Assembly (NCBI RefSeq): GCF_008831285.2
Contig: NC_045144.1
Location: 9,554,341-9,618,340, forward strand
Source of the DNA: Nymphaea colorata
Lineage: Eukaryota > Streptophyta > Magnoliopsida > Nymphaeales > Nymphaeaceae
Direction: 5' to 3'
DNA length: 64,000 nt
The number at the start of each line of letters is the position of its first letter. Position 1 is the stretch's first letter. The position numbers were made by a program, and so were the translations under genes. The notes under the pieces were generated by a model, which saw only the letters and a program-made list of their open reading frames with translations, did not search any database and had not been told where the DNA came from. Positions 1 through 11,869 of the stretch are shown piece by piece.

Positions 1-293
1 CTTGAAGCAGAAGCTTCACCTCGTCCTTGATATGGTTTCCCTCCTGAAGATCTGTCTGTTGTATGTGATTGTTCCTTGAATATTCACTGGGAACTAGGGA
101 TGCAGCTTCTGTGAAAGTTGTGAGTCATGATCAGATTCGTGACTTCAGTCTTAGCAGAAAACAGAGGATTCTAGATCTTTTCCTTTTTCCTTTTTCTCGA
201 AACTCTCAGCTGGTTCGAGTCACCAAGAATATTGTGACTTAACAGCCAAGCACGGTGTGTGTGTGTGTGTCACTTACACTAATAAATTTTAAG
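1..293. other. Unresolved 5' stretch, probably intron of the channel gene
   Basis: No convincing exon of the channel's upstream part could be read. A (GT)n run lies at 254-270 just before the first recognised exon. Confidence 0.4.
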
Positions 294-1559
294 AATGAAC
301 AGATTATTCGTGAGGGAGACCCAGTGCAGCGCATGGTATTCATTGTACAAGGACATCTTGAAAGCGTTCAGAGCTTGAGCAAAGGGATGCTTGGTACATG
401 TAAGCTAGGTCCAGGCAACTTTCTTGGTGATGAGCTGCTGTCTTGGTGTCTCAGGCGCCCTTTTGTGGAGCGACTGCCTCCTTCCTCTGCCACTTTCATC
501 AGCCTCGAGCCAACTGAGGCCTTTGGGCTCGACGCTGCTGATCTCAAGTACATCACTGAGCACTTCAGATACAAGTTTGCCAATGAAAGGCTCAAAAGAA
601 CTGCAAGGTGCTTAAATCTTACTCTCACAATCTTGAGAACTCCATGCATCAGCAGTCAGATGCCATGTTTCTGTGCATAAACATGCATGTGTGTGTGACT
701 GTATGAACTTGGACAAGTTCATGAGCAGTGACGTCAATGCTGCAAAATGTCATTTGTTCATGACATGGTTCTTGTTTCATATGAAGCCAGATATTTGCTG
801 CAGGATTTCTTCCTTCTTAAGGGGAGGCAATCTGCTTCACTTCAAAACTAAGACGCATTTCTCGTCAAAAAAGTCTTTTCCAGTGAAAAGGTACGTGCCA
901 TAGCATGGGGCAAAGGGATCATAATTTGGTACAAGCCACGACCAATTTTCACATTCCACCACCAACTCCCTCGAGTAGTTTGGATGCAGATGAAAACCGA
1001 CTTTTTGATATACTTGGATTGGTGAAAATGAGTCCCCAAATTTTTAGAGGGAATTCCTCCCCTTATTTTGATGAGAATGAGGCGAGAGATCAGTGAAGAT
1101 GAGAAAATAATCCCCTTGCTTTGACAAGAATGGGGACAAGGGAAACATATTAAGATCTTAACTGTGTTTGATTGAGGTGGGCAAAGACTCGGATGACCTA
1201 GGTGAAGTATTACTAGAAAGGAGTTTTATCACCCCTTCAAATATCCCGAGAAGATAATGATTCTCATAGATAAGACCTTGGGTTTGCAAGCTTACTTTTC
1301 TTAACTTGGTTTAAATAAACATTGTCAGTTTTATACTGTTTACAATGACACATACATTTAACAATGCATTTATTTAATCAGGTACTATTCCTCTACTTGG
1401 AGAACCTGGGCTGCGGTTAATATACAATTGGCCTGGAGACGCTATCAACTAAGTTCCCCACAGTTAATCCAGGTAGTAGAAAATGTGGATAATGAGAGAA
1501 GACTCCGACATTATGCTGCCATTTTCTTGTCACTCAGGCCACACGATCATCTAGAGTAG
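294..1559 (+). CDS. CNGC2: Cyclic nucleotide-gated ion channel, CNGC2-like, 3' terminal two exons (partial)
   Basis: Plasma-membrane cation (Ca2+-permeable) channel of plants; this part is the cytosolic C-terminus. Exon 294-607 encodes the cyclic-nucleotide-binding domain, starting near IIREGDPVQRM and containing GDELLSWCLRRPF, LPPSSATF and the helix FRYKFANERLKRTAR. Intron 608-1381 has GT/AG ends and splits an Arg codon. Exon 1382-1559 continues YYSSTWRTWAAVNIQLAWRR (IQ/calmodulin-binding segment) and ends RPHDHLE then TAG at 1557. Together about 163 residues. The SLSKG segment and the RPHDHLE end match what I recall of the CNGC2 (DND1) branch rather than CNGC4; this rests on memory of the family. 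The 5' edge of the first exon is placed at the AG at 292-293 by inference. Six transmembrane segments and pore lie upstream, outside or unresolved in 1-293. Confidence 0.82.
608..1381 (+). other. Intron of the CNGC2-like gene
   Basis: The reading frame of the binding domain runs into GTGCTT at 608 and resumes after CAG at 1379-1381, restoring ARYYSS, the expected family sequence. 774 nt, AT-rich. I see no gene or repeat inside. Confidence 0.8.
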
Positions 1560-2154
1560 CATCAAATGTATCTATGGTAACTCAATTTGTTACTTGCATA
1601 ACAATCGAAGAAGCATTTTCAGCTGCTAAAGCATCCTCGATCTGTAGCCAATGGCCTATTTTCAACACCAGTAGGCAACAGGCAGACAGGCAGGCACCTG
1701 GAGTCAGTCATCAAATACTCAGGTGTTCCATGGTTGCTTGGAAAAGCTACTATGCCTGAGACTTTGAAATTGAGAAATAATGGTCAATTCTTCAAAGAAA
1801 GTTGTATATGTATTACTAACATGTTAGTGAACTGTTCTTGGAAATGAAATATTATTATGACCAATGAACTTCGATGACAGAGCCTTCAATGTAGAGGTGG
1901 GTAAGAGTCAGCAAGAACATGATAGCAACTTAGCATTAGAAAAAACAAAAAGCGGGGAAAAGAAGGAGAAATCACCAATTTCATAAGCAACTACTCCTCT
2001 ACAAATATTCCGATGATTTTATATATTTGTAAAGATAAATTGATGGGTACCTGATCCTTAGATGGAAGAGTAGTAAGGAATTATCTTGATTATTTACCTT
2101 TCTAAGATAAAATGTTGAGAGAAAATGAAGGAGAAAAAAGAGATTTGATATTTT
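1560..2154. other. 3' flank of the channel gene, no further gene seen
   Basis: AT-rich sequence following the TAG; should hold the 3' UTR. No unambiguous poly(A) signal or second gene recognised. Confidence 0.5.
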
Positions 2155-2234
2155 AGTCATCTATTGGGTATGTTTTCAGCCATAGCAGAGAATACCAACC
2201 ACTAGAAGAAATAAGCCTTATGGCTCCGATACCA

Positions 2235-2571
2235 TGTAAAATAATAGAGAGAGCAGAAGAGATAAAACACGAAAACATATAACGTGGTTTCGACCACAAG
2301 GCCTACCGCCTACGTCCACAACCAAAAGCAGCAACTTGTAGTTGCTGCTGACTTTATCCAATAATTTCCTCTCACCTTGTACAAGGAATGTATATGCTGC
2401 AACGGATCACTATCGACTACCAAATAAAGGAAGCGATAATAACAGTTCCAAATAAAGTGGAATATCACAAAAAAGTAGGATAAGATAAATTAGGCAACAA
2501 GAGATTTGATAAACCAAGCAACCACAGATTTGTTAACAGCCAAATCACGTGGAAACTACTTTCCTTCAACA
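2235..2571 (-). repeat. Copia LTR copy A (337 bp)
   Basis: Starts TG and ends CA on the + strand. It has a primer-binding site on one side and a polypurine tract on the other, so it is shared by two element bodies. Same length as copy B. Confidence 0.85.
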
Positions 2572-3076
2572 CTTCCCCTCAAGTGGGGTGTAGGGATTCA
2601 CACATCCCCACTTGCCTTTGATGTCACTGAAAAGTTTGAACATCAAAGCCTTGGAAAGTAGTTTCGGTGTGATTCGGCTGTTACCAAATCCGTTGTTGCT
2701 TGGTTTATGAAAGCTCTTGTTGCCTAGTTTATCATACCCTACCTTTTTTAGATATTATGTTTTATTTTGATGGTTCATGACTTTGTTCTGGATCCGTCTC
2801 TCATTAACATGGAACAAACAATAGATAATGATGGTAACTGAGGGAACATGAGAATCCGACTTCTAGCTATCTCATATCTAGGCCAAGACTTGCAAGCAAC
2901 TCAAACATTTTTTGTTGTTCACAAGTTTCTATCTAGATCTTAGACTTCGTGACATATTGCAAAAATAATCAAGTTCATCCCACATACCTTGCATCGCACC
3001 CAAGTGTTCAACGAAGAGCTGATTTTCTTTCTTAGGGTTTCTAATGCTTTGAAATAGCTAAAACATAGGGGCAATG

Positions 3077-3460
3077 TCATTTTTTCTCATTGTACAAGTC
3101 CTTAGCTTTCCTCCAAATCTGAGTCGCCGTTTCAGCGAAAAACCCTTGGCAGATCTTTGGCTCCATAGTATTAATCAGCCATGACATAAACAGATAGTTA
3201 TTTGAGCACCATTCCTTGTAAGTGGAGTCATTCTCATTTGGTTTTGGGAGATCGCCTGTCTCATATTCTAGCTTGGATCTTTCGCTGAGATAAAGCATTG
3301 CTGACCCAGACCATACCAAATAATTTGATCCATTTAAGCGAACGTATGTGATCTTAGTTGCTGGATTTCTTTGCTCCTGCATGACAATCTTCTCAATGAC
3401 ACTATTGGGTGTGTTTTCAGCGATAACATAGAATACCAAGCACCAAAAGAAATGGGTCAC
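3077..3460 (-). mobile_element. Copia gag-like fragment
   Basis: Translation resembles the N-terminal gag of plant copia elements, with the TYVRLNGSNYLVW motif and a later SWLINTMEP segment. It sits directly downstream of LTR B and its primer-binding site. Fossil; the rest of this body is missing before LTR A. Confidence 0.8.
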
Positions 3461-3486
3461 AGTTGAGCCTTATGGCTCTGGTACCA

Positions 3487-3823
3487 TGTCGAGTAAAGAA
3501 TAGAGAGAACAGAAACGAGAAAACAAGAAAACAGACAATATGATTTGACCACAACGCCTACGTGGCTACGTCTATGGCCAAAAGCAGCAACTTACTACTG
3601 AGGCTTTGTTTGATAATTTCCTTTCACCGTGAATAAGGAATATATAGGCTGCAATGGATCACTATTGACCACCAAATAAAGGAAGCAATAATAACACTTT
3701 CAAATAAAGCGGAACATCCCAAAAAAGTAGGATACGATAAACTAGGCAACAAGAGATTTGATAAACCAAGAAACAACAGATTTGGTAACAGCCAAATCAC
3801 TCGAAAACTACTTTCCTTCAACA
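3487..3823 (-). repeat. Copia LTR copy B (337 bp)
   Basis: Serves as 5' LTR for the gag fragment at 3077-3460. Clearly related to A and C along its full length. Confidence 0.85.
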
Positions 3824-3825
3824 AA

Positions 3826-4139
3826 TGTAGAGAAAAGAATATAGAGAATAGAAGTGAGAAAACAAGAACACAGATAACATGGTTTGTCCACAAGGCCTAC
3901 ATCCATGACCAAAAGAAGCAACTTTCTACTCAGACTTTTATTCGATAATTTTCTTTCACCTTGTACAAGGAATATATAGGCTGCAATGGATCATTATCGA
4001 CCACCACATAAAGGAAGCACTAATAACACTTTCAAATAAAGCGGAATATGTCAAAAAAGTAAAATACAATAAACTAGGCACAAAAGATACAACAGATTTG
4101 GTAATAGCCAAATCACGCAGAAAATACTTTCGTCCGACA
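3826..4139 (-). repeat. Copia LTR copy C (314 bp)
   Basis: Lies two bases from LTR B in the same orientation. Its right side carries the polypurine tract of the pol-bearing body at 4140-5500, so it is that body's 3' LTR. Confidence 0.82.
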
Positions 4140-5500
4140 CTCTCCTTCAAGTGGGTTGTAGGGATTCATGCATCCCACTTGCCTTTGATGTCATCCAAAG
4201 TTTGAACGTCAAGCTCTTGGTGAGGCCATCATCAAGTTGGTCTGAGCTTCTAGTAAATGGTGTGGAGCTCTCCCTTCTTTGCACATTTTCATGGATGTAG
4301 TGATAGTCTATCTCCAGATGTTTTGTTCATTCTTGGAACACAGAGTTTGCAGCAGTATGGATGGTAGCTTGATTATCACAGTACATTGAGATAGGATACA
4401 CAATTTGAAAACCAAGTTCCTAAATGAGAGATTTAACTCAGATAAGCTCATTAGCAGTAGTCATCATAGTAAAGTACTCTACCTCGCACTGGATCTAGAG
4501 TTTGTATGTTGTTTTTTGCTTTTCTAAAAAAACTAGATTTCCACCAACATATACACAACATCCTGTCATAGATTTCCTAGTTGAACCGCCAGCCCAATCA
4601 GCAGCCGAATAGCCTACAATCTCAATGCTTTTATTGATTTAATGCCATACTCCTTGTCAAGGAGTCCTTTTCAAGTATCTTAAGATTCTTGCAACTGCAT
4701 TCATATGAACGTTCTTTGGAGTATGCATATGTTGACTGACAATGCTGATAGCATAAGTGATATCAGGTCGTCTAATGGTTAAAATGATATTAACTACATA
4801 TATAAGGACAATAACAAGTTTTTCTCCGCAACGCCGAGTAAATAAAGAGCTATTAACATAACTTACAAAATTTTTTCCTTCCAAAGTTATACACAACTTT
4901 TGATGCCAAGCCCTTGGTGACTACTCTAATCCATATATGGAATTTCTGAGATGACACACCAACTTTGAGTTGACATCATAACAACGATATCCCTTATTAG
5001 AAGACAAATAACCCAAGATTATACACTTTATGGCTTTAGGACTAAGCTTGTTGATGCCTCTATTCTTAACATAAACTATGCATCCAAATATTCTCATGTG
5101 AACAACTTTGATTTTCTTGTTTAAGAGAATCTCAAGAGGAGCTTTACCATTCAAACACTTATAGGAGTTCGGTAAGTATATAGCATGCAGTCATCAACAC
5201 ATCACTGCAGAAATCCTTTGGCACATTCATTGGAAGAAAAAAATGCATGAGCAGTCTCAAGCAGTTGCCTATTTTTATGTTCTGCAACACCATACTGCTG
5301 AGGAATACTCGCACAAGTGAATTGGTGGTGTATTCCGTGTTTTTTTTTCAAATTGATCAAACAAATGATTCTTAAATTATGTTCCATTGTCGGATCTAAG
5401 TATTTTGATCCAAGCTTCAAATTGAATTTCCACAATTTTATAAAATTTTCTAAACTTGGAAAAGTCTTCATCTTTAGTTTTCAACAAGCAGATCCAAGTC
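4140..5500 (-). mobile_element. Copia pol remnant (integrase, RT, RNase H)
   Basis: Minus-strand order is integrase, then RT, then RNase H, the copia arrangement. Recognisable pieces are the integrase C-terminal FGCIVYVKNRGINKLSPKAI, the LRYLK motif before RNase H and a downstream RNase H tail. Broken many times and much shorter than a full pol. Ends at an LTR stub at 5501-5538. Confidence 0.82.
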
Positions 5501-5538
5501 GTAACAGCCAATCACGCATAAACTACTTTCCTTCAACA

Positions 5539-6881
5539 AACTCAAGCCATTATATGAAACTATAAAACATAAATACAAGGTCTTTCATTGCGAATTAGTT
5601 GTTCTTCGATGGAGTCTCTTCTTCTACAGAGAATTTGAAAATAAGGTATAGACATAGTGGTACCACAAAATAAGCGGCCTGCCTGAGCACTTCCTCAGTC
5701 TCTCTAGAGATAACTCCAATCCTTGACCAATCGCCACTGTACCTGAAACAAAGCAAATGAAATCCAACCGCTCCTTAGATGCGCCAAGATTACTGTTGGG
5801 ATGTAAGCTGCCCAACGCATATGGAAGTCCAGTTATGCATGTTTGCTAGTTGCTTGAACGTAAATTATTTGGAGACTGTTGAAAACACATAACTGTGCTC
5901 ATAACTGTGCTCATAATGTTCACGTGACAATGATGAAAACACATAACTGTGCTCATAATGTTCACGTGCAATGGAGATGCTTAAGAGATTTCGAGTTTTT
6001 TCCTTGCCCAGACAACATGTTGAAGCATGAACATTATCAATCCACACTTAATATAAACTTTAATATTCAAAAATTAAAAAATTATGTTCATCAAACTCTC
6101 TAAGTACAATATTGTATATTTTTTAGTAGAAAAAAATTAGATCTAGCAATCCTGAGAGGTATCAGTATGTTAAGAGCTTCAAAAATCAATGACCTACAAC
6201 AAATTTTTAGGACTGAAAGTATATTCGTGTTTTTGTGTCTAATCTAAAATCACATAAACCATTATTTACATATTTAATTTTCATCTATACAATTGGATTA
6301 CGATAAAACAACATTATTGGTGCCAGAGAGGTATGTATATAAGTAAATATATTATACCCTTTATTTTTATTCAAATTAACTGTCGGAACATTAAGATAAA
6401 AGGATTTATGTGGCGTTTGCAGGTTCATTAGCTTATATAACCCACTATATTAACCAAATCTGATGATCCTTAAGGTGCTTTTAACTAAACAACATACCAA
6501 ATTTTTGAAAATTATAAAAGGTCAGCCATTAAGTATTTTTACACTCAAAATCACTAGTCCTTATCCTATTCAAAATGGAAAGAGAAAGACAATGGTTCTA
6601 TCCAGAGATGTTGTTTTTCTATAATATTTAGAAGCTTTCGTGCAATTAACATAAATGTCAAAACCATATTTTAGATTTTGTTGTATGGATTTTACATTAG
6701 AAAACATGTCCACAAGACATCCAACCTTCGAGAACCGCCTCATTTTCTCAGATCGGTGGCCGAGATTTGACTCCCCAACCATGAGGCGCAGTTGGGGAGG
6801 AGGGGGAAAGTGAAACCAAAGTGCAGTTTATTGAAGGAAAGGGGGACCGTGAGAGCGAGAGAGGGAGAGTACCCGGCATCG
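5539..6881. other. AT-rich intergenic region
   Basis: No gene recognised. Contains a short tandem duplication (5878-5971). Confidence 0.5.
5878..5971. repeat. Short imperfect tandem duplication
   Basis: The segment GAAAACACATAACTGTGCTC and the following AATGTTCACGTG occur twice, the first unit with one extra internal repeat of AACTGTGCTCAT. Confidence 0.85.
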
Positions 6882-7148
6882 ATGAATCCCAAGGCGACCA
6901 CAGCAATGGCCGATCGAGCAATCAGAGCCGTCGAAACTCGCGCAGGCAAAGGGAAAGCTGCACGGCCGCCGACCGCGCCGTCCTCCTTTCTCTTTTCCCG
7001 GTCATCCTTGTTCTCGTTCCGGATGGTGGCCGTGCGTTCGAATGCCATGGCCGCAGGTTTCATTCTCTTCAACAAAGACTCAGGAGTGACTCTGTGGCTC
7101 CTTCCACAGCCATTCAGTAGGAGCGCCGGAGGATCCACCAAGGACCCG
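6882..7148 (+). CDS. Possible first exon of an unidentified gene
   Basis: A GC-richer island in AT-rich surroundings. An ATG at 6882 opens a frame (MNPKATTAMADRAIRAVETR...) of 89 codons that meets a good plant donor, CCCGTAAGTC, at about 7149. Basic and Ala/Ser-rich at the N-terminus, followed by a hydrophobic stretch (AMAAGFILF), which could suit an organelle or membrane protein. I do not recognise the family and found no following exon. It may be a gene relic or chance. Confidence 0.2.
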
Positions 7149-8105
7149 TAAGTCAGCGACATCCTCTCCTTCCTCCCTATCTCTCGATATGTGGATGTGT
7201 TTGTTGACACTGGGTTTACAGCTTTCTTTATGGACCCCATGTCAATTGGGCCCAACGATGAACCAAGTGAGTAGCAAGAATACACGTCAGGTCCAATTGA
7301 ACCACTAACAAAGATGGTCCAGAAATCGACCCAGTCTATGCTTTCTCTTCTTGTACACCAAGGTAAACAAGTTAGTCATCTCCCTTTTTCTTTTTGTGTC
7401 CTTGCCAGAGTGCATTTTGTGTGTAGTAGTAGATACCTCAAGGGTTTGTTCTCTTTTTTTTTTCCAAAAATTCAATTAAAGGATGGGTGAATGGGAAGCT
7501 TTATCCTTATTATTAATTAACTCCAACTTTTTCCCTCATCGTTTTCCTATTGGATAAGAGGGTCCAATACTAAATACTAAACTATTTACATGTAAAATTT
7601 TCATCGACACTTAGACCGTACATAAATAATTTACTTGTACTCACCTCCATTTAGAGATGGGCCTAACTATTGGTATGAGGTTGGACCAGTCTGGGTGCCT
7701 TTACCATGAGTGATCAGACTAAAGAGTAGACTAAATGTTCAAATACTTAAGTTTAAATGTTGTCTAGAATCTAACAAAGCAAATGTGTCGTGATTTTGAA
7801 ATCACATTGCTTTAAAATCTAAGTGGGTCTTAGAGTGGGATATGTGAATGAGAGATGAATCTGAGATTTATGTCCATTGCATCATTAGACCCATGCATAT
7901 CGATAAACTATATCTAAAATGATGCATGCAAAGTTAAATCATATAGACTTGAAAATCTGGTTTCTAATGGGACTCTGGTGAGGGACATGGACTTATATTT
8001 GGGAAAAATCGGATCCAAATCTAGATGTTTGTGATCTTAATCTGAGAATTTTAATTCAAATTATCATATTTCTATGATACTTGATTTTTAAGTTTGGAAT
8101 GAGGA
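7149..8105. other. AT-rich region up to the gypsy insertion
   Basis: No gene seen. The last part (about 7.9-8.1 kb) has GATCCAAATCTAG-like words that continue beyond the element at 13.62 kb, so the retrotransposon landed inside this tract. Confidence 0.5.
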
Positions 8106-8525
8106 TGTTCCCCTGCGTCTAGAGTCTGTACAGTCCTTTGCTTTTGCTGTATTTGCTTTGCTTATGTTGAGTCTTGGTGTAAGCTAGTTTGTTCACCTAT
8201 GTCGGAGTACCCTCTCAAAATAGCTCCCTAAGTGTAATATTGGGATTCCTTGTTTTGGATGGTCGGCATCGGGAATTCTGTAAGCGGCTTCGGCCATCCT
8301 TGTAAGTAAAGTGTAATAGCTTACTTGCTTTCCCTCGTGATGTACTCTTCTCTTTGAAGTGAAATATATTGCGAGTTTTCTTTCCACACTCTTTATGCAA
8401 ATTTGTATCCTTTGTTTTCGAGAAAGCGTTCAAGTGATCTGCGCCCACTTGAACGAGGCGAAGGCTTGCAGCTTACTGGCGAGAGTTTGCCGCGCCGCAC
8501 GGTCCGGAGTTGTCGGCCCGTGACA
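8106..8525 (+). repeat. 5' LTR of the gypsy element
   Basis: 420 bp, begins TGTTCCCCTGCG and ends CCCGTGACA. Nine substitutions and no length difference relative to the right LTR. Confidence 0.96.
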
Positions 8526-8541
8526 ACTGGTATCAGAGCTT
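8526..8541 (+). other. Primer-binding site (initiator tRNA-Met)
   Basis: TGGTATCAGAGC begins three bases after the LTR end. This complements the 3' end of plant initiator tRNA-Met. Confidence 0.9.
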
Positions 8542-8621
8542 AGGCTCTGTTCAAACTGGGGAAGCGATCGGAGAGTCGGTGTAGAGCGTCACGCCGACTT
8601 GCTGCTGTTGAGGAGAACGTC

Positions 8622-9700
8622 ATGGCATCACAATACAATCTGCGAGGTGCCAAAGGCAAGGAGCCGGCCCGCCCAGAGGAGGCGAGCCCGGCCCATGACC
8701 AGGGAAACCTGGAAGAGATGGTGAATAGGTTGGTCGCAGATGTGGCCACCCATGAGGAAGCCCTCGGCTTTGCTGCCGAGACCTTTGAGGGATTCAAGGA
8801 GGAGATGAAGTTGATGCGAGAACAGATGGCCGAGTCTGTGGCCATGAACCGATCGCTCTCCGACTTGGTGAAGATCCTACAGGACGAAGTTGCTGGACTT
8901 CGGGCTTCGAATCAGAGATTGCTACGCACGAACTCAGCTAGTAGTAGCCAAGAGAGGACCAGTAGGGTTGACGTCCAATGTCCGGCGAAGTACAGTGGTA
9001 GCCGGGATGCGAGGGCGATCGACAACTTTCTGTTCCAAGTTGAATACTACCTGGATCTGCAGAACGTCGTAGAAGAAGATCTGAAGATTAAGACCGCAGC
9101 AATGTTGTTAGAGGGGGATGCTGTGGCTTGGTGGAGGCGGAAAATGTTGGACCTTGAGAATGGTGATTGCACAATTACTACCTTCGACGACTTCCGCAAA
9201 TAGTTGAAGGGGTACTTTATGCCTGTCGATGCCGAAAGACATGCTTATAGGTTGGTTGCAAACCTAAAGCAAACTGGCGCCTTGAGGGATTACATCCGGG
9301 CTTATCAGAAGGTCATGTTGGATGTGCCTATGATGCCAGAAAAAGACAAACTTCACTGGTTCATCATAGGGCTCCAATCTTGGGCCCAAACCGACGTGGA
9401 GAGATCGAACCCAGAGACCTTGGAGCAAGCATATGTGGCAGCCGAGCGCTTGGCAGATACCCAACGCAAAAGCTACACTGATACCTTCAAGGCTGCGAAG
9501 AAGTCCGACCACGGCGGTAAGAGAGATGACCGGCGAGATCACAACAAAAATGAATCGGTGTTCCAGAAGCCAACCGAGAGAAAAACCTTCTTTCGCAAGG
9601 ACTACACTGGGCCACCAAGGGAAGTGACTTGCTGGGTCTGCGGAGGTAAGCACCAAGCGCGCGTCTGTCCGAAGAGGGTGAGACCTACCGGGCAGGCCAA
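8622..9700 (+). mobile_element. Gypsy gag region with zinc knuckle
   Basis: Encodes a capsid-type gag: a coiled N-terminal part, then a retrotransposon gag fold with DAVAWWRRK and a downstream RAYQKVMLDVP segment, then a nucleocapsid CCHC-type knuckle CWVCGGKHQARVC near 9630-9670. Fossil copy. Confidence 0.9.
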
Positions 9701-9799
9701 TGCCGCAAGGGCCACTGAAGACGAGACCGAGGAAGGGCAAACACGAATGGGTGCCGCTCAGACGATCAATGTTGTGCAAAGCCGCGCAGCGTCTAGCAG

Positions 9800-10050
9800 T
9801 TTGGTAAACAAAGAGCTGATGTACCTAGACGTCACTCTGAATGGAACGTCTACTGTTGCGATGGTAGACTCCGGAGCTACACATAACTTCGTCTCGAAAG
9901 AGGAGGCGGAGCGAGTGGGATTGAAGCCTGTGCCGCAGCAGAGGACCCTTAAAACGGTGAACTCTGAAGCCAGGCCCATCCTGGGAGAAGCGAAGGGTGT
10001 AATGGTTCAGATTCAGGGCTGGACGGGAGTCACTAACTTCTCCTAGTACC
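9800..10050 (+). mobile_element. Gypsy aspartic protease region
   Basis: MVDSGATHNF motif near 9860-9890, the active-site signature of retroelement aspartic proteases. Confidence 0.88.
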
Positions 10051-10379
10051 TCTGGATGATTTCAAAGTGATTTTGGGGATGGAGTTCCTTCGAGGCCAGA
10101 ATGCAATGATGTTGCCAAAGACCAACACATTGACGTTGATGGGTGCGGATCAGTCTCACACAGTGCACTGCCACTCCCTCAGGAGCAAGTCTCAGCCGAT
10201 GTTGTCGGCCATGCAGCTAAAGAAGGGCGTGCGTCATGGGGAACAAACATTCCTCGTGGCCGTGCATCTAGAAGAAGATGACCCTCAGCCGAGAGTCATT
10301 CCGCCAGGACTAGCCTCAGTCCTCAAGCAGTTCGAGGGAGTGATGCCCCCAGAGCTGCCCAAGCGCCTACCCCCGAGGC

Positions 10380-11670
10380 GTGAAGTTGATCATGAAATTG
10401 ACTTGGTTCCCGGAGCCAAGCCACCAGCTATGGTCCCCTACAGAATGGGACCAGCCGAATTGAAGGAGCTGCGAAGGCAGCTTGATGACATGCTTGAGTC
10501 AGGGATCATCCGCCCCTCTAAGGCACCATTCGGAGCTCCTGTATTGTTCCAAACGAAACACGATGGCTCTAAGCGACTCTATGTGGATTACCGTGCCTTG
10601 AACAAGGTGACGGTGAAGAACAAGTATCCTTTGCCTCTCATTGCGGACTTGTTCGATCAATTGGGCAAGGCGAGGATCTTCTCTAAGTTGGACCTTCGTT
10701 CCGGCTACTGACAGGTCAGGATTGTGGAAGGTGATGAACCAAAGACCACTTGCGTCACCCACTATGGAGCATATGAGTTCCTAGTCATGCCATTCGGGTT
10801 GACGAATGCCCCTGCAACTTTCTCGACTCTAATGAACAAGCTATTCTACCCCTGCATTGACAAGTTTGTGGTGGTCTACCTTGATGACATTGTGGTCTTT
10901 AGCAGCGATCTTGAGGAGCACGTCAGTCACTTGAAGACGGTGTTCCAAGTACTTAAAGAAAATGATCTTTTCGTGAAGAAGGAGAAGTGTCTCTTTGGAC
11001 AGCGGGAGATCAGTTTCCTCGGCCACATTATAGGGAATGGCCAGCTACGAATGGATTCGGAGAAAGTGAAGGCTGTTCAAGAATGGAAGCCGCCCTCAAA
11101 TGTGCCTGAATTGCGGTCCTTTCTTGGGTTAGCTAATTACTATCGACGGTTCATCATGGGGTACTCATTGATAGCGGCGCCCCTCACTGACCTACTTAAG
11201 AAGAATAGATTCTGGATTTGGACTCAGTCTGCCCAGGATGCCTTTGAAGGCCTGAAGCGTGCCCTTGTACAAGAGCCCATCCTCAGGTTGCCAGATCACT
11301 CCAAGCCCTTTGAAGTACACACAGACGCCTCAGATTTTGCCATTGGTGGGGTATTGATGCAGGACGGTCATCTGATTGCCTATGAGAGTCGAAAGTTGAA
11401 GGACCCTGAAAAGCGGTACACGGTGCATGAACGAGAGATGACCGCCATTGTGCATTGCTTGCGCATATGGAGGCACTACCTACTGGGGGCAGAGTTCGTT
11501 GTTAAGACAGACAATGTGGCCACGAGTTACTTCAAGACTCAAAAGAAGCTAACTCCGAAGCAGGCTCGTTGGCAGGAATTCTTGGCAGAGTTTGATTTCG
11601 CTCTGGAGTACAAGGTTGGAAAGACCAACGTGGTAGCGGATGCGTTGAGTAGAAAGGCAGAACTTGCAGC
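10380..11670 (+). mobile_element. Gypsy reverse transcriptase and RNase H region
   Basis: The RT shows fingers/palm motifs including [13 protein letters not shown] and the catalytic box VYLDDIVVFS near 10870-10905. RNase H follows, with VHTDASDFAIGGVL near 11315-11360 and NVVADALSR at its end. Confidence 0.93.
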
Positions 11671-11869
11671 CTCTCGGGCGGGGACCTCCGAAGCACAGTT
11701 GGAGGGTGCGCTCCTCGAGCGGGTTCGTGAAGGGATGCGGCAAGACTCAGCGGCCCAACACTTGGTTGCCTTGGCTGAAGCGGGGAAGACTCGGAGATTC
11801 TGGCTGCGAGATGGATTGCTCCTCACCAAGGGCGGACGAGTTTTCGTGCCGAAGTGGGGCAATCTCCTA

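Larger units (their letters stand above)
2155..5538 (-). mobile_element. Ty1/copia LTR retrotransposon remains, several fused partial copies
   Basis: Minus-strand fossil cluster. LTR copies at 2235-2571, 3487-3823 and 3826-4139, plus an LTR-end stub at 5501-5538. A tRNA-Met primer-binding site complement lies left of the first two LTRs (2222-2234, 3474-3486), and a polypurine-tract complement right of the first and third (2572-2580, 4140-4148). Between them are a gag-like region (3077-3460) and a pol remnant with integrase (about 5471-4921) and reverse transcriptase/RNase H (about 4900-4230). Heavily broken, with large internal losses; no complete element. The LTR-internal-LTR-LTR-internal order suggests recombination between related copies. 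Old judging by LTR divergence. Confidence 0.88.

Noticed and set aside
1-60. Possible upstream channel exon (LKQKLHLVLDM text)
   Set aside because: Resemblance to the family's linker region is too weak and the following conserved segment is missing.
205-230. GGTTCGAGTCACC resembling a tRNA B box
   Set aside because: No cloverleaf upstream; it lies in probable intron sequence.
6740-7285. 181-codon minus-strand frame opposite the exon-like island
   Set aside because: No recognised motif; it is the complement of the GC-rich island and lacks splice or promoter support.
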